Source of the DNA: Pseudomonas paraeruginosa PA7
GTDB lineage: Bacteria; Pseudomonadota; Gammaproteobacteria; Pseudomonadales; Pseudomonadaceae
DNA length: 64,000 bases
NCBI RefSeq assembly: GCF_000017205.1
Contig: NC_009656.1
Span: 872,001-936,000, forward strand
Direction: 5' to 3'
Position numbers and translations under genes: made by a program. The notes under the pieces were generated by a model that saw only the letters and a program-made list of their open reading frames with translations, was not told the DNA's origin and made no database searches. Below are positions 1 to 11,180 of the stretch, piece by piece (the first letter of the stretch is position 1; every line of letters starts with the position of its first letter).

Positions 1-194
1 TGCGCGAGCGCGGCGGCGGCCGGACCCGGGTGATCGTCGCCCATCGCCTGGCCGAAGTCAGCGATGCCGACCTGATCCTGGTGCTGGCCGACGGTCGTCT
101 GGTCGAACGCGGCGAGCATGCGGCGCTGTTGGCGGCGGACGGTACCTATGCGCGCTTGTGGCGCGAACAGAGCGGCACGGAGGTGACGGCATGA
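1..194 (+). CDS. pchH: PchH, ABC exporter (3' end only)
   Basis: This is the C-terminal end of an ABC transporter half-subunit; the start lies outside the window. The frame begins at position 3 and ends at the TGA at 192-194. The visible protein is the tail of a nucleotide-binding domain, with the H-loop in VIVAHRLAEV followed by the usual 'ADGRLVERGEH' end. Its stop overlaps the start of the next ABC gene (ATGA), so the two are translationally coupled. In P. aeruginosa the pair PchH-PchI closes the pyochelin operon, and the following fptA supports that identity. A role in pyochelin-related transport is assumed from the cluster and is not shown by the sequence. Confidence 0.85.
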   Translation, partial: RERGGGRTRVIVAHRLAEVSDADLILVLADGRLVERGEHAALLAADGTYARLWREQSGTEVTA

Positions 195-1915
195 ACCTGT
201 TCGAACGAATGCGCGCGCTGCCCGAGGAGTGCCGTGCCGCGTTGCGCCGGGCGAGCGCCTGGGCGGTCCTGGCGGCGCTGCTGGACGCCGCCTGCGGCGT
301 ATTGCTGGTGCCGCTGGTCGAGGCCTGGTTCGCCGAAGGCGCGTTGCCCTGGCGCTGGCTCGCCGCGTTGCTCGGCCTGAGCCTGGCGCAGGCGCTGGTG
401 CAATACCTGGCCCTGCGTCGCGGTTTCGCCGCCGGCGGCTCGCTGGCGGCCGGGCTGGTGCGCAGCCTGGTGGCGCGCTTGCCGCGCCTGGCGCCGCCGG
501 CGCTGCGCCGGGTCGCGCCGGCCGAAGGCCTGCTGCGCGGTCCGGTGCTGCAGGCGATGGGCATCCCGGCGCACCTGCTGGGGCCGCTGATCGCCGCGTT
601 GGTGACGCCGCTCGGGGTGATCCTCGGGCTGTTCCTGATCGACCCGTCCATCGCCCTCGGCCTGCTCGTCGCCAGTGCCGCCCTCGCCGCGCTGCTGCGC
701 TGGAGCGGGCGGCGCAACCTGGCGGCGGAGGATGCCCGGTTGGCCGCCGAGCGCGACGCCGCGCGGCAGTTGCAGGCGTTCGCCGAACGCCAGCCGCTGC
801 TGCGCGCGGCGCAGCGCGAAAGTGTCGCCCGCCAGGGCCTGGAAGAGGCCTTGCGCAGTCTCCATCGCAGCACCCTGGAACTGTTGCGGCGCAGCCTGCC
901 CAGTGGGCTCGGCTTCGCCCTGGCGGTGCAGGCGGCGTTCGCCTTCGCCCTGCTCGGCGGCGCCTGGGCGGTGGAGCGGCAATGGCTGGACGGCGCGCGA
1001 CTGGTGGCGGTGCTGGTGCTGCTGGTGCGCTTCATCGAGCCGCTGGCCCAGCTCACCCATCTCGACCAGGCGTTGCGCGGCGCCTGGCAGGCGCTGGACA
1101 GCCTGCTGCGGGTGTTCGCCCTGGCTCCGCTGCGCAGCCCCGAGCCGGGCGAGCGGCCGCACGACGCCAGCCTGGCGGCCGAGGCCGTGGAATTGCGTCT
1201 GGAAGATGGCCGCGCCTTGCTTGAGGACATTTCCCTGAGGCTGGAGCCGGGTACGCTGAACGTCCTCGTCGGCCCCTCCGGGGCCGGCAAGAGCAGCCTG
1301 CTGGCGCTGCTCGGGCGGCTCCACGACGCCGACGGCGGGCGCGTCCTGCTGGGTGGCGTGGATGTCCGCCGGTTGAGCGAAACGGCCCTCGCCGCCAGTC
1401 GCAACCTGGTATTCCAGGACAACGGCCTGTTCCGCGGCAGCGTCGCCTGGAACCTGCGCATGGCGCGACCCGACGCCGATCTCCAGGCGCTCCGGGAGGT
1501 GGCGCGGGCGGTTGGCCTGCTGGAAGAGATCGAGGCCTGGCCGCAGGGCTGGGACAGCGATGTCGGCCCCGGCGGCGCGCTGCTTTCCGGCGGCCAGCGG
1601 CAGCGCCTGTGCCTGGCGCGCGGCCTGCTTTCGACGGCGCCGCTGCTGCTGCTCGACGAACCCACCGCGAGCCTCGATGCCGCCAGCGAGGCGCAGGTGC
1701 TGCGCAGCCTGCTCGGGTTGCGTGGCCGCCGCACCCTGCTGGTAGTGACCCATCGCCCGGCGCTGGCGCGCCTCGCCGACCAGGTGCTGGTGCTGGAGGA
1801 GGGCCGCCTGCGCGCGCGCGGCGAGCATGCCGGGCTGAGTGCCGGCGATGCCTGGTACGCCGCTTTCGCCGGCGCGGCGGCGGGGGAAAGTTCCACGTCC
1901 GCCGTGGATCGATAG
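191..1915 (+). CDS. pchI: PchI, ABC transporter half-subunit of the pyochelin cluster
   Basis: Fused exporter-type ABC protein: hydrophobic membrane domain over roughly residues 20-300, then an ATPase domain. Visible motifs are Walker A GPSGAGKSS near residue 361, signature LSGGQRQR near 465, Walker B LLLLDEPT near 485 and an H-loop VTHRP near 519. I chose the ATG at 191 rather than the upstream in-frame start at 158 because it overlaps the pchH stop as ATGA and gives 574 aa, the length of P. aeruginosa PchI. It probably works as a heterodimer with PchH in the inner membrane. The substrate direction is not settled by sequence. It is followed by a Fur box and fptA. Confidence 0.92.
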   Translation: MNLFERMRALPEECRAALRRASAWAVLAALLDAACGVLLVPLVEAWFAEGALPWRWLAALLGLSLAQALVQYLALRRGFAAGGSLAAGLVRSLVARLPRLAPPALRRVAPAEGLLRGPVLQAMGIPAHLLGPLIAALVTPLGVILGLFLIDPSIALGLLVASAALAALLRWSGRRNLAAEDARLAAERDAARQLQAFAERQPLLRAAQRESVARQGLEEALRSLHRSTLELLRRSLPSGLGFALAVQAAFAFALLGGAWAVERQWLDGARLVAVLVLLVRFIEPLAQLTHLDQALRGAWQALDSLLRVFALAPLRSPEPGERPHDASLAAEAVELRLEDGRALLEDISLRLEPGTLNVLVGPSGAGKSSLLALLGRLHDADGGRVLLGGVDVRRLSETALAASRNLVFQDNGLFRGSVAWNLRMARPDADLQALREVARAVGLLEEIEAWPQGWDSDVGPGGALLSGGQRQRLCLARGLLSTAPLLLLDEPTASLDAASEAQVLRSLLGLRGRRTLLVVTHRPALARLADQVLVLEEGRLRARGEHAGLSAGDAWYAAFAGAAAGESSTSAVDR

Positions 1916-1956
1916 AGAAAGGCCGGCAATCGAAAAAGCCCGGGGGATGAATTCTT

Positions 1957-1975
1957 CATAATGATAAGCATTATC
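1957..1975 (+). promoter_or_regulatory. Fur box upstream of fptA
   Basis: The 19-mer CATAATGATAAGCATTATC matches the Fur consensus GATAATGATAATCATTATC at 17 of 19 positions. It lies 31 bp before the fptA ATG, where a repressor would block the promoter. In P. aeruginosa, fptA is repressed by Fur with iron and activated by PchR with pyochelin. A PchR site is expected just upstream, but I could not assign it confidently by eye. Confidence 0.9.
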
Positions 1976-2005
1976 AAATCGTATATCCCCCGAGGCTGTC
2001 GAACG

Positions 2006-4165
2006 ATGAAGACGGAGACGAAGGTGAACAAGGGACGCCAGGGTATCGCCCCTACTCGGCATGCCCCGCTGTGCCTGGGCCTGCTGCTGGCGCTGAGCCC
2101 GCTGGCGATGGCCGTGGCCGACGCGCGCAAGGACGGCGAGACGGAGCTGCCGGACATGGTGATCAGCGGCGAAGGCACTTCCGCCAGCCAGCCGCCGGGG
2201 GTGACCACCCTGGGCAAGATGCCGCTCAAGCCACGGGAAATCCCGCAGTCGGCCAGCGTCATCGACCGCGAGCGCCTCGAGCAGCAGAACCTGTTCAGCC
2301 TCGACGAGGCCATGCAGCAGGCCACCGGGGTCACCGTGCAGCCGTTCCAGCTGCTGACCACCGCCTACTACGTGCGCGGCTTCAAGGTCGACTCCTTCGA
2401 ACTGGACGGGGTGCCGGCGCTGCTCGGCAACACCGCCAGCTCGCCGCAGGACATGGCGATCTACGAGCGGGTGGAGATTCTCCGCGGCTCCAACGGCCTG
2501 CTGCACGGCACCGGCAACCCGGCGGCCACCGTCAACCTGGTGCGCAAGCGCCCGCAGCGCGAGTTCGCCGCCAGCACCACGCTCAGCGCCGGGCGCTGGG
2601 ACCGCTATCGCGCCGAGGTCGATGTCGGCGGCCCGCTGAACGCCAGCGGCAACGTGCGCGGCCGCGCAGTGGCGGCCTACGAGGACCGCGACTATTTCTA
2701 CGACGTGGCCGACCAGGGCACCCGCCTGCTCTACGGGGTGACCGAGTTCGACCTGAGTCCCGACACCCTGCTCACCGTTGGCGCGCAGTACCAGCACATC
2801 GACTCGATCACCAACATGGCCGGTGTGCCGATGGCCAAGGACGGTTCCAGCCTCGGGCTGTCCCGCGATACCTACCTGGACGTCGACTGGGACCGCTTCA
2901 AGTGGGATACCTACCGCGCCTTCGGCTCCCTGGAGCAGCAACTGGGCGGCGGCTGGAAGGGCAAGGTCAGCGCCGAATACCAGGAAGCCGACTCGCGCCT
3001 GCGCTACGCCGGCTCGTTCGGCGCCATCGACCCGCAGACCGGCGATGGCGGCCGGCTGATGGGCGCCGCCTACAAGTTCAAGAGCATCCAGCGCAGCCTC
3101 GACGCCAACCTCAACGGGCCGCTGCAACTGTTCGGCCTGACCCACGAACTGCTCGGCGGGATCACCTACGCCCAGGGCGAGACCCGCCAGGACACCGCGC
3201 AACTCCTCAACCTGGCGGACACCCCGGTCAACGTCTACCGCTGGGATCCGCACAGCGTGCCGCGTCCGCAGATCGGCGCATATCGCTCGCCTGGCACCAC
3301 CACGACCACCCAGAAGGGCATCTATGCCCTGGGCCGGATCAAGCTGGCCGAGCCGCTGACCCTGGTGCTCGGCGGCCGCGAAAGCTGGTGGGACCAGGAC
3401 ACCCCGGCGACCCGCTTCAAGCCGGGCCGCCAGTTCACCCCCTACGGCGGCCTGATCTGGGACTTCGCCCGCGACTGGTCGTGGTACGCCAGCTATGCCG
3501 AGGTCTACCAGCCGCAGGACCGCCAGACCTGGAACAGCGAACCGTTGCGCCCGGTGGAAGGCAAGACCTACGAGACCGGGATCAAGGGCGAGCTGGCCGA
3601 TGGCCGCCTGAACCTGTCGCTGGCGGCGTTCCGCATCGACCTGGAGAACAACCCGCAGGAGGATCCGGACCATCCCGGACCGCCGAACAACCCGTACTAC
3701 ATCAGTGGCGGCAAGGTCCGCAGCCAGGGCTTCGAACTCGAAGGCACCGGCTACCTGACGCCCTACTGGAGCCTGTCGGCGGGCTACACCTACACCAGCA
3801 CCGAGTACCTCAAGGACAGCCAGGTCGATTCGGGTACGCGCTATTCCACCTTCACCCCGCGGCACCTGCTGCGCCTGTGGAGCAACTACGACCTGCCCTG
3901 GCAGGACCGGCGCTGGAGCGTCGGCGGCGGGGTCCAGGCGCAGAGCGACTACAGCGTCGACTATCGCGGCGTGGACATGCGCCAGGGCGGTTATGCGCTG
4001 GTCAACCTGCGCCTGGGCTACAGGGTCGACGAGCACTGGACGGCGGCGGTCAACGTCAACAACCTGTTCGACCGCACCTATTACCAGAGCCTGTCCAACC
4101 CCAACTGGAACAACCGCTACGGCGAGCCGCGCAGCTTCAACGTCAGCCTGCGGGGCACCTTCTGA
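2006..4165 (+). CDS. fptA: FptA, ferripyochelin TonB-dependent outer-membrane receptor
   Basis: Outer-membrane TonB-dependent siderophore receptor that imports Fe(III)-pyochelin. It has a long basic signal peptide (about residues 1-38), a TonB-box-like stretch ELPDMVISG right after it, a plug domain with [10 protein letters not shown] and the conserved '[22 protein letters not shown]', then a 22-strand-type barrel ending in aromatic Phe (SLRGTF). The N-terminus [10 protein letters not shown] matches FptA, so the start at 2006 is preferred over the upstream in-frame ATG at 1961, which lies inside the Fur box. The result is 719 aa, one residue shorter than the PAO1 protein as I recall it. The stop overlaps an ATG (TGATG) that opens a minicistron leading into fptX. 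Confidence 0.96.
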   Translation: MKTETKVNKGRQGIAPTRHAPLCLGLLLALSPLAMAVADARKDGETELPDMVISGEGTSASQPPGVTTLGKMPLKPREIPQSASVIDRERLEQQNLFSLDEAMQQATGVTVQPFQLLTTAYYVRGFKVDSFELDGVPALLGNTASSPQDMAIYERVEILRGSNGLLHGTGNPAATVNLVRKRPQREFAASTTLSAGRWDRYRAEVDVGGPLNASGNVRGRAVAAYEDRDYFYDVADQGTRLLYGVTEFDLSPDTLLTVGAQYQHIDSITNMAGVPMAKDGSSLGLSRDTYLDVDWDRFKWDTYRAFGSLEQQLGGGWKGKVSAEYQEADSRLRYAGSFGAIDPQTGDGGRLMGAAYKFKSIQRSLDANLNGPLQLFGLTHELLGGITYAQGETRQDTAQLLNLADTPVNVYRWDPHSVPRPQIGAYRSPGTTTTTQKGIYALGRIKLAEPLTLVLGGRESWWDQDTPATRFKPGRQFTPYGGLIWDFARDWSWYASYAEVYQPQDRQTWNSEPLRPVEGKTYETGIKGELADGRLNLSLAAFRIDLENNPQEDPDHPGPPNNPYYISGGKVRSQGFELEGTGYLTPYWSLSAGYTYTSTEYLKDSQVDSGTRYSTFTPRHLLRLWSNYDLPWQDRRWSVGGGVQAQSDYSVDYRGVDMRQGGYALVNLRLGYRVDEHWTAAVNVNNLFDRTYYQSLSNPNWNNRYGEPRSFNVSLRGTF

Positions 4166-4242
4166 TGCCCCGGCGGTTCGCTGGCCGCCGCCCGCAGGCG
4201 CCCGCCATTCCTTCCCGCCTCCCCGGAGACCGCCATGCTTGA
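4165..4242 (+). CDS. 25-codon minicistron linking fptA and fptX
   Basis: An ATG overlaps the fptA stop (TGATG at 4163-4167) and opens a 25-codon frame beginning [10 protein letters not shown]. Its TGA at 4240-4242 lies just inside the fptX start region. No domain is visible. In PAO1 the fptA-fptX interval holds fptB and fptC, so this frame could be the scar of a deletion that removed both, or simply a coupling leader. It may help ribosomes pass from fptA to fptX. No expression evidence is possible from sequence alone. Confidence 0.3.
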   Translation: MPRRFAGRRPQAPAIPSRLPGDRHA

Positions 4243-5479
4243 GCTGTATCGCCACCGTCGCCTGGTCATCACCCTGGCGTTGCTCTACCTGTCCCAGGGC
4301 ATACCCATCGGCCTGGCGATGGACGCCCTGCCCACCCTCCTGCGCCAGGACGGCGCGCCGTTGCAGGCGCTGGCCTTCCTGCCGTTGGTTGGGCTGCCGT
4401 GGGTGGTCAAGTTCCTCTGGGCGCCCTGGGTCGACAACCACTGGTCGCGCCGGCTCGGCCGGCGGCGCAGCTGGATCCTGCCGATGCAGTGCCTCGTCCT
4501 CGCCTGCCTGCTCGGCCTGGCGGCGCTCGGTCTCGGCGTGGCCAGCGCCGGCTGGGCGGTCGGCCTGCTGGCGCTGGCTTCGCTGGCCAGCGCGACCCAG
4601 GACATCGCCACCGACGGCATGGCGGCCGAGCACTTCAGCGGCGAGCTGCTGGCCAAGGTCAACGCGGTGCAGATCGCCGGGGTGATGATCGGCTTCTTCG
4701 GCGGTGGCGCCGGCAGCCTGATCCTTGCCGGCCACTTCGGCCCGCGCGCAGCCTTCCTGGTCATGGCCTGCGTGCCGCTGGCAAGCCTGTGCTGCGTGCT
4801 CGCCCTGGGCCGTGGCGATCCCCACGAACTACCCCCGGCGCCGGCCGCCAAGGCCAGCCTGCTGCGCTTCCTGCGTCGGCCGCTGGCGCCTTCGCTGCTG
4901 GCGCTGGCGCTGCTGTCGGCGATGACCGCGGTATCCGGCTTCGGCCTCTCCAAGCTGTACCTCAGCGATGCCGGCTGGTCCTTGCAGGACATCGGCCGGC
5001 TGGGCATGAGCGGCGGCCTGGTCACGGTATTCCTCGGTTGCGGCGGCGGCGCCTGGCTGGTCCGGCGGATCGGCCTGTGGCGCGGTTTCGCCCTCGGCGT
5101 GGTGCTCGCCGGCTGCTCGGCGCTGCTCTGGTATCTGCAGGCCAGCCGCTGGTTGGCGCTGAGCGAAGGACTGGCCTGGGCCTGCGTGCTGATCGGCTCG
5201 CTGGCTACCGGCATCACCTCGGTGGCGATCCTCACCGCGGCGATGCGCTTCGCCGGCCAGGGCGATCAGGCCGGCACCGACGTCACCGCGGTGCAGAGCA
5301 CCCGCGACCTCGGCGAGATGCTGGCATCTTCGTTCCTGGTCAGCCTCACCGCACAGATGGGCTACGCCGGCGGCTTCCTCAGCGGCAGCGCCCTGGCGGT
5401 GCTGGCCCTGCTGCTCGCCCTGCGACTGCAGGCCCGCGAAGGGCGCGGGGAGTGGAAGGGGCGGGCGGAAGAGGCCTGA
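4235..5479 (+). CDS. fptX: FptX/AmpP, inner-membrane permease of the AmpG type
   Basis: A 414-aa major-facilitator protein with about 12 hydrophobic segments. It contains the AmpG-like start 'LYLSQGIPIGLAMDALPTLL' and the loop 'ATQDIATDGMAAEHF' typical of the AmpG/FptX family. In P. aeruginosa this gene is known both as fptX, needed for ferripyochelin use, and ampP, an AmpG paralogue linked to beta-lactamase induction. The start has a GGAG 7 bases upstream. It lies only 69 bp after fptA and is presumably cotranscribed with it under Fur control. Its end faces phzS across a short gap with a hairpin. Confidence 0.92.
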   Translation: MLELYRHRRLVITLALLYLSQGIPIGLAMDALPTLLRQDGAPLQALAFLPLVGLPWVVKFLWAPWVDNHWSRRLGRRRSWILPMQCLVLACLLGLAALGLGVASAGWAVGLLALASLASATQDIATDGMAAEHFSGELLAKVNAVQIAGVMIGFFGGGAGSLILAGHFGPRAAFLVMACVPLASLCCVLALGRGDPHELPPAPAAKASLLRFLRRPLAPSLLALALLSAMTAVSGFGLSKLYLSDAGWSLQDIGRLGMSGGLVTVFLGCGGGAWLVRRIGLWRGFALGVVLAGCSALLWYLQASRWLALSEGLAWACVLIGSLATGITSVAILTAAMRFAGQGDQAGTDVTAVQSTRDLGEMLASSFLVSLTAQMGYAGGFLSGSALAVLALLLALRLQAREGRGEWKGRAEEA

Positions 5480-5525
5480 GACGCTGCCGATAGGAGCGCT
5501 GCGCCCGGCACCGCACGGACGCCAC

Positions 5526-5545
5526 CTCTCCCGCTCGCGGGAGAG
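5526..5545. terminator. Hairpin between convergent fptX and phzS
   Basis: Perfect 9-bp arms CTCTCCCGC / GCGGGAGAG with a 2-base loop, placed between the 3' ends of fptX and phzS. There is no clear T-run, so termination is only probable. The CTCTCCC...GGGAGAG core also resembles dispersed repeats common in GC-rich gamma-proteobacteria. Confidence 0.45.
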
Positions 5546-5582
5546 CTGGGAGAGGGCAGGCGCGGCGGCCTGCCCGGCCTTG

Positions 5583-6857
<1,275 letters not shown>

Positions 6858-6879
6858 TCATCCGCCGTGAAACGCCGAT

Positions 6880-7155
6880 GGCGGTATTCGCCCTACGGCC
6901 CGATTCCGAGACCGCGTGCGGTTAACCACCGTGAAACGGGTGGGCTCCGAGGCCGCGTGGGGCGAATAACCGCTTGCGGTTATCCGCCATGAAACGTCGG
7001 CGCAGCGGCGGATAACGCCGGTGGCGTTATTCGCCCTACGGCCGGATTCCGAGGCCACGTGCGGTTAACCACCGTGAAACGGGTGGGCTCCGAGGCCGCG
7101 TAGGGCGAATAACCGCGTGCGGTTATCCGCCATGAAACGCCGACGCTACGGCATC
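6880..7155. repeat. 143-bp tandem repeat, two copies
   Basis: Copy 1 spans about 6880-7022 and copy 2 about 7023-7155, offset by 143 bp. They share GCGGTTAACCACCGTGAAAC, GGTGGGCTCCGAGGCCGCGT and the dyad GAATAACCGCNTGCGGTTAT. Copies differ at scattered positions. Each copy contains two palindromes able to form strong hairpins in RNA. Confidence 0.85.
6961..6987. repeat. REP-like palindrome GGCGAATAACCGC...
   Basis: GGCGAATAACCGC / GCGGTTATCCGCC dyad. Related elements are at 7010-7040, 7104-7131, 21769-21794, 21811-21845, 27412-27442 and 47981-48013, always between genes. This is a dispersed intergenic element family of the genome. Confidence 0.75.
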
Positions 7156-7156
7156 G

Positions 7157-7801
7157 TCACGGTTGCAGGTAGCGGTGCCTCCAGCCTCCCTCGTCGCGGT
7201 CGTAGCGCAGGCGTTCGTGCAGGCGCTCGGTGCCGTTGCCCCAGAACTCCACCGACTCCAGGCACAGCTCGAACAGGCAATAGCCCGGCGGGCGCGGCAG
7301 CGGGCCGGCGGTTTCGGCCAGGCGGCGGGCCTCGGCGCGCAGGGCGTGGATGTCGGCGAGGGTCTGGCTCTGCCGCGAGGCGATCGACATCGGGTGGGTC
7401 TGGTACGGGCGGCTCAGCCACTGGGCGTCGGCACGCTCGTCGGGCAGGCGTTCGGCGATGCCGTTGAGGATCACCTGCTGGCTGCTCTCGCGCCAGTACA
7501 GCACTCCCGAGGCCCAGGGGTTCTGCGCCAGTTCGCGGCCCTTCTGGCTGTCGGCGTGGGTGGCGAACACCACCCCGCGCTCGCCGAGTTCGGCGATCAC
7601 CACGATCCGCGTCGATGGCCGGCCCTGCCCGTCGACCGTGGCCAGGGCCAGCGCCCGCGGCTCGCGCACGCCATAGCGGCGGGCGCGTTCCAGCCAGTTG
7701 CGCAGGACCTGCATGGGGTTCGCCGGCGGCGCCTCGAACTCCGGGAAGGCGGCTTCGATGGTCCCGGTGAGGGACTCGGAGATGTTCGGGTTCACGCCCA
7801 T
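7157..7801 (-). CDS. phzG: PhzG, FMN-dependent oxidase of phenazine synthesis
   Basis: Pyridoxamine-5'-phosphate-oxidase-fold flavoprotein that oxidises the unstable tricyclic intermediates to phenazine-1-carboxylate. The protein has the PNPOx pattern: '[18 protein letters not shown]' around residues 50-67 (FMN-binding strand), '[19 protein letters not shown]' and a C-terminal '[17 protein letters not shown]'. I chose the ATG at 7801 ([10 protein letters not shown]), giving 214 aa; an upstream in-frame start at 7903 would run into phzF. It lies 25 bp after phzF in the phzA-G operon. Confidence 0.95.
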   Translation of the reverse strand: MGVNPNISESLTGTIEAAFPEFEAPPANPMQVLRNWLERARRYGVREPRALALATVDGQGRPSTRIVVIAELGERGVVFATHADSQKGRELAQNPWASGVLYWRESSQQVILNGIAERLPDERADAQWLSRPYQTHPMSIASRQSQTLADIHALRAEARRLAETAGPLPRPPGYCLFELCLESVEFWGNGTERLHERLRYDRDEGGWRHRYLQP

Positions 7802-7826
7802 GGCGGCGCTCCTTTGCTCTGGGGGT

Positions 7827-8663
7827 TCACAGGTAGGCCCGGCCTTCGGCGAAGGCCGCGCCGTTGCCCGACACTTCCACCGCCGAGACCCGTTCGCCGG
7901 CACCCTCGGCGCGCGCGTACATGCGCGACGGCCGGCCGATCTCGACGCCCTGGAGGATCTCGATCTGCTGCCCGTAGGGGATCTGCCGGTGGCGCGCCAG
8001 GTGGATCGCCAGCGGCCCGGCGGCGGAGCCGGTGGCGGCGTCCTCGACCACGCCGTAGGCCGGCGAGAACATGCGGCTGCGCCAGTGCCGCCCGGCGCCG
8101 GCGAAGCAGTTCACCGCCAGGTCCGGGAAGTCGCACAGGGCGCGGTGGTCGGGGTGCAGCGCGGACAGCGCGGCGACGCTCTCCAGGCCGACGAAGACGT
8201 GGCGCGGACCGTTGCGGTAGACCTCGATGGGAAAGGTCGAGCCCTTCAGGCCGAGGGCGGCGAGCAGCTCGGCCGGGCGGCCGAAGTGCTCCCAGGTGGG
8301 GATCGGCTGCCGCATGCTGCAGGCCACCACCTTGCCGTCCTGGCGCTCCAGGGTGAAGGGCACGGTGCCCATCCTGGTCTCCAGGAACAGGCTGTCCTTG
8401 TCGGTCTCGGCGCCCAGGGCGATGGCGGTGCCCAGCAGCGGGTGGCCGGCGAACGGCAGTTCGTTGACCGGGGTGAAGATGCGGATGCGCGCGTCGCCGT
8501 CCTCTTGCGGGCGGAGCACGAAGGTGCTCTCCGACAGGTTCATCTCCCGCGCCATGCGCTGCATGCGCTCGCCGCTGAGGTCGTCGCAGTCGAAGAACAC
8601 CGCCACCGGGTTGCCTTGCAGCGGTTCGCTGGCGAAGGCGTCTATCACGACATATCTGTGCAT
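7827..8663 (-). CDS. phzF: PhzF, DHHA isomerase
   Basis: Cofactor-free isomerase of the diaminopimelate-epimerase-like fold. It converts trans-2,3-dihydro-3-hydroxyanthranilate to the ketone that condenses into the phenazine scaffold. The catalytic glutamate lies in MNLSESTFV (about residue 45), and the second-lobe motif '[16 protein letters not shown]' is intact. Length is 278 aa, typical of PhzF. It starts 13 bp after phzE. Confidence 0.96.
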   Translation of the reverse strand: MHRYVVIDAFASEPLQGNPVAVFFDCDDLSGERMQRMAREMNLSESTFVLRPQEDGDARIRIFTPVNELPFAGHPLLGTAIALGAETDKDSLFLETRMGTVPFTLERQDGKVVACSMRQPIPTWEHFGRPAELLAALGLKGSTFPIEVYRNGPRHVFVGLESVAALSALHPDHRALCDFPDLAVNCFAGAGRHWRSRMFSPAYGVVEDAATGSAAGPLAIHLARHRQIPYGQQIEILQGVEIGRPSRMYARAEGAGERVSAVEVSGNGAAFAEGRAYL

Positions 8664-8676
8664 GGGGTCTCCTGGC

Positions 8677-10560
8677 TCAGGGCCGCCGCTCGACCAGCGC
8701 GTGGCGCAGCAGGTCGGCGATGATGCGCGGACCCTCGCGGGTCAGCACCGATTCGGGGTGGAATTGCATGGAGGCGAAGCGCGGCCCGCGCAGGGCATGG
8801 ACCTCGCCGGTCTCGCGGTCGCGGCTGATCTCGATCGGGCCGACCTCGGGGATCTCGATGCGGTCCTGCAGGGCGCGCGCGGCGAAGGTGTTGTAGAAGC
8901 CGACGCGCTCGGCGGCGCCGAACAGGTCGATCTGTTTCTGCACGCCCTGGTTGGGCTCCTGCCGGCGTTGCAGGTCCAGGCCCAGGCACAGGCTCAGCAC
9001 CTGGTGGCTCAGGCACACGGCGAGGAACGGCCGGCGCTCGCTGAGCAGCGAGCGGATGGCCAGGTGCAGGTGGCCGATCTTCGGCTGGCCGACCTCGGTG
9101 GGGTTGCCCGGGCCGGGGCCCATGATCACCAGGTCGTAGCCGTCGAACGAGTACGGCTCCTGGAAGCCGCGCACGCTCACCGCCAGGCCCAGCGACTTGA
9201 GCTGCTTGGCGATCATCGAGGTGAAGGTGTCCTCGGCGTCGACGATCAGCACCTCGCGTCCGGAGAGGTCGGCCTGCAACTGCTGGCGCTCGCTGGCGCC
9301 GCGCAGCCAGAAGTCGGCGATCGGCGCGTTGCGGCTGGCCAGCGCCGCCACCACGTGCGGATGCGAGCCCAGGCGCTGCGGTGCCTGGCTCTTCAGCGCG
9401 GCGATCAGCCCGGAGGCCTTGGCGCGGCTTTCCGCGGCCTCGCCGCGGGGATCGGAGTGGCGCACGATGGTCGAGCCGACGCCGATGCGCAGGCGACCGT
9501 CGGCCTCGATCTCGGCGGTGCGGATCAGGATCGCCGAGTCCAGCGTGCGCCCGCCCTGGCCGTCGCCGCCAATCAGCGCCGCGACCCCGCTGTAGTAGCC
9601 GCGCCCCTGCGGCTCGTAGCGGCGGATCACCCGGCAGGCGCTTTCCAGCGGGCTGCCGGTGACGGTCGGGGCGAACAGCGTCTCGCGCAGGATCTCGCGC
9701 ACGTCGCGGTTGCTCTGGCCCTCGATGAAATACTCGGTGTGCGCCAGGTGCGCCATCTCCTTGAGGTAGGGACCGAGCACCCGGCCGCCGTCCTCGCAGA
9801 TCCGCGCCATCATCTTCAGTTCCTCGTCGACCACCATGTACAGCTCGTCGGCTTCCTTGCGGTTGTCGAGGAATTCCATGACCTCGGCCAGGTCCGGCCC
9901 GCTCGGCGGATAGCGGTAGGTGCCGCTGATCGGGTTCATCACCGCCAGGCCGTCGCGCACGCTGATGTGCCGCTCGGGCGAGGCGCCGACCAGGGTGCGT
10001 TCGCCGGTGTGGATGATGAAGGTCCAGTAGGCGCCCTTCTCACGCAGCAGCAACTGGCGGAAGAAGCTCAGCGCGCTGGCCGTGGCGTAGCCGTCGATGC
10101 GCGCCTGGAAGCGCCGCTTGATCACGAAGTTGGCGCCTTCGCCGCGGCCGATCTCGTCGGCGATGACCCGCCGGACCACCTCGGCGTATTCCTCGTCGTC
10201 GAGGTCGAAGCCTTCCTCATCCAGGGCCAGTGCCTGGTTCGGCAGCAGCGCCAGGGCCTGTTCCAGCGGCAGCAGCTCCTGCTCCAGGACCTTCAGCGCC
10301 AGCAGCGGCGCGCCGTCGTCGAGCGCCTCGAAGCCGCGCTCGGCGATCTGCCGGTAGGGAATCAGCGCCAGCAGGTCGTGGCGCGGCAGGCCGGCGCCGG
10401 GCTCGTCCAGCGGCAGGTCGGCCAAGCTGCGCAGCTCGTGCGCCTCGCCACGGATCACGTCGAGCAGGCCCGGGCCATTGCTTTCCGGACGGTAGAGCAA
10501 GGCGAACGGCGCCGGCCGCTCGAGCAGGCGTTGCAGCAGCGATGGGGGCAGGCCGTTCAT
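8677..10560 (-). CDS. phzE: PhzE, ADIC synthase (chorismate aminotransferase)
   Basis: Single-chain enzyme converting chorismate and glutamine to 2-amino-2-deoxyisochorismate. The N-terminal two-thirds is a menaquinone/siderophore/tryptophan-type chorismate-binding domain ([22 protein letters not shown]). The last ~190 residues are a class I glutamine amidotransferase with the nucleophile in AVCLSHQVL near residue 515 and the His/Glu pair in QFHPESVL near 598. Starting at the ATG at 10560 ([10 protein letters not shown]) gives 627 aa and an ATGA overlap with the phzD stop, so longer in-frame extensions are rejected. Confidence 0.96.
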   Translation of the reverse strand: MNGLPPSLLQRLLERPAPFALLYRPESNGPGLLDVIRGEAHELRSLADLPLDEPGAGLPRHDLLALIPYRQIAERGFEALDDGAPLLALKVLEQELLPLEQALALLPNQALALDEEGFDLDDEEYAEVVRRVIADEIGRGEGANFVIKRRFQARIDGYATASALSFFRQLLLREKGAYWTFIIHTGERTLVGASPERHISVRDGLAVMNPISGTYRYPPSGPDLAEVMEFLDNRKEADELYMVVDEELKMMARICEDGGRVLGPYLKEMAHLAHTEYFIEGQSNRDVREILRETLFAPTVTGSPLESACRVIRRYEPQGRGYYSGVAALIGGDGQGGRTLDSAILIRTAEIEADGRLRIGVGSTIVRHSDPRGEAAESRAKASGLIAALKSQAPQRLGSHPHVVAALASRNAPIADFWLRGASERQQLQADLSGREVLIVDAEDTFTSMIAKQLKSLGLAVSVRGFQEPYSFDGYDLVIMGPGPGNPTEVGQPKIGHLHLAIRSLLSERRPFLAVCLSHQVLSLCLGLDLQRRQEPNQGVQKQIDLFGAAERVGFYNTFAARALQDRIEIPEVGPIEISRDRETGEVHALRGPRFASMQFHPESVLTREGPRIIADLLRHALVERRP

Positions 10561-11180
10561 GCGAGCACCTCGTCGGTGGTGACCACCATCGCGCAGCGGC
10601 TGGCGGCGTATTCCAGGGCCATGCGGTGGTGCGCCTCGCTGAAGTCGGCGATGGCGTCGGCCACCAGGAACGGCTGGATGTCGTTGGAGTAGGCGTCGAC
10701 CGTGGAGATCAGCACCCCGACGTGGGCATACACGCCGCACAGCACCAGTTGGTCGCGGCCGGCGGCGCGCATGCGCTGCAACAGGTCGGAGTGGAAGAAG
10801 GCGCTGTAGCGCCACTTGGTCAGCAGCCAGTCGTCCGGCCCCGGCGCCAGCTCCTCGACCACCTCGCGGTCGGCGGGGCTGGCGCGCATGCCCGGGCCCC
10901 AGAAGTCCTTGAGCAGGCCGCGCTGCTCCTCGGTCATGCTGCCCGGCTGGGCGGTGTAGGCGATCTGCACGCCCTGCCCGGCGCACCAGCGGCGCAGCCG
11001 CGCGGCGTTGGCCACCAGGTCGGCGCGCAGGCTCGCCGGCAGCGGGCGCAGGAAGTAGCGCTGCATGTCGTGCACCAGCAGCACCGCGCGCGCCGGCTCC
11101 AGGTTCCAGCGCGCCAGGTTGGCCGGCAGCTGGCCGGCGGTCGGCAAGGGATAGGCGAGGATTTCGGGAATGCCGCTCAT
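10557..11180 (-). CDS. phzD: PhzD, isochorismatase-type ADIC hydrolase
   Basis: Hydrolyses the vinyl ether of ADIC to trans-2,3-dihydro-3-hydroxyanthranilate plus pyruvate. Isochorismatase fold: catalytic Asp38 in [10 protein letters not shown], the lysine in [10 protein letters not shown] near residue 122, and the cis-peptide region '[11 protein letters not shown]'. The 207-aa length equals the well-studied P. aeruginosa enzyme. It overlaps phzC upstream and phzE downstream by 4 bases each, so C-D-E are tightly coupled. Confidence 0.96.
   Translation of the reverse strand: MSGIPEILAYPLPTAGQLPANLARWNLEPARAVLLVHDMQRYFLRPLPASLRADLVANAARLRRWCAGQGVQIAYTAQPGSMTEEQRGLLKDFWGPGMRASPADREVVEELAPGPDDWLLTKWRYSAFFHSDLLQRMRAAGRDQLVLCGVYAHVGVLISTVDAYSNDIQPFLVADAIADFSEAHHRMALEYAASRCAMVVTTDEVLA

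Noticed and set aside
58..4825. Very long open frames on the minus strand opposite pchI, fptA and fptX
   Set aside because: They are shadow frames of GC-rich coding DNA: low-complexity Arg/Ala/Gly/Gln-rich sequence, no domain, and antisense to genes with clear motifs.
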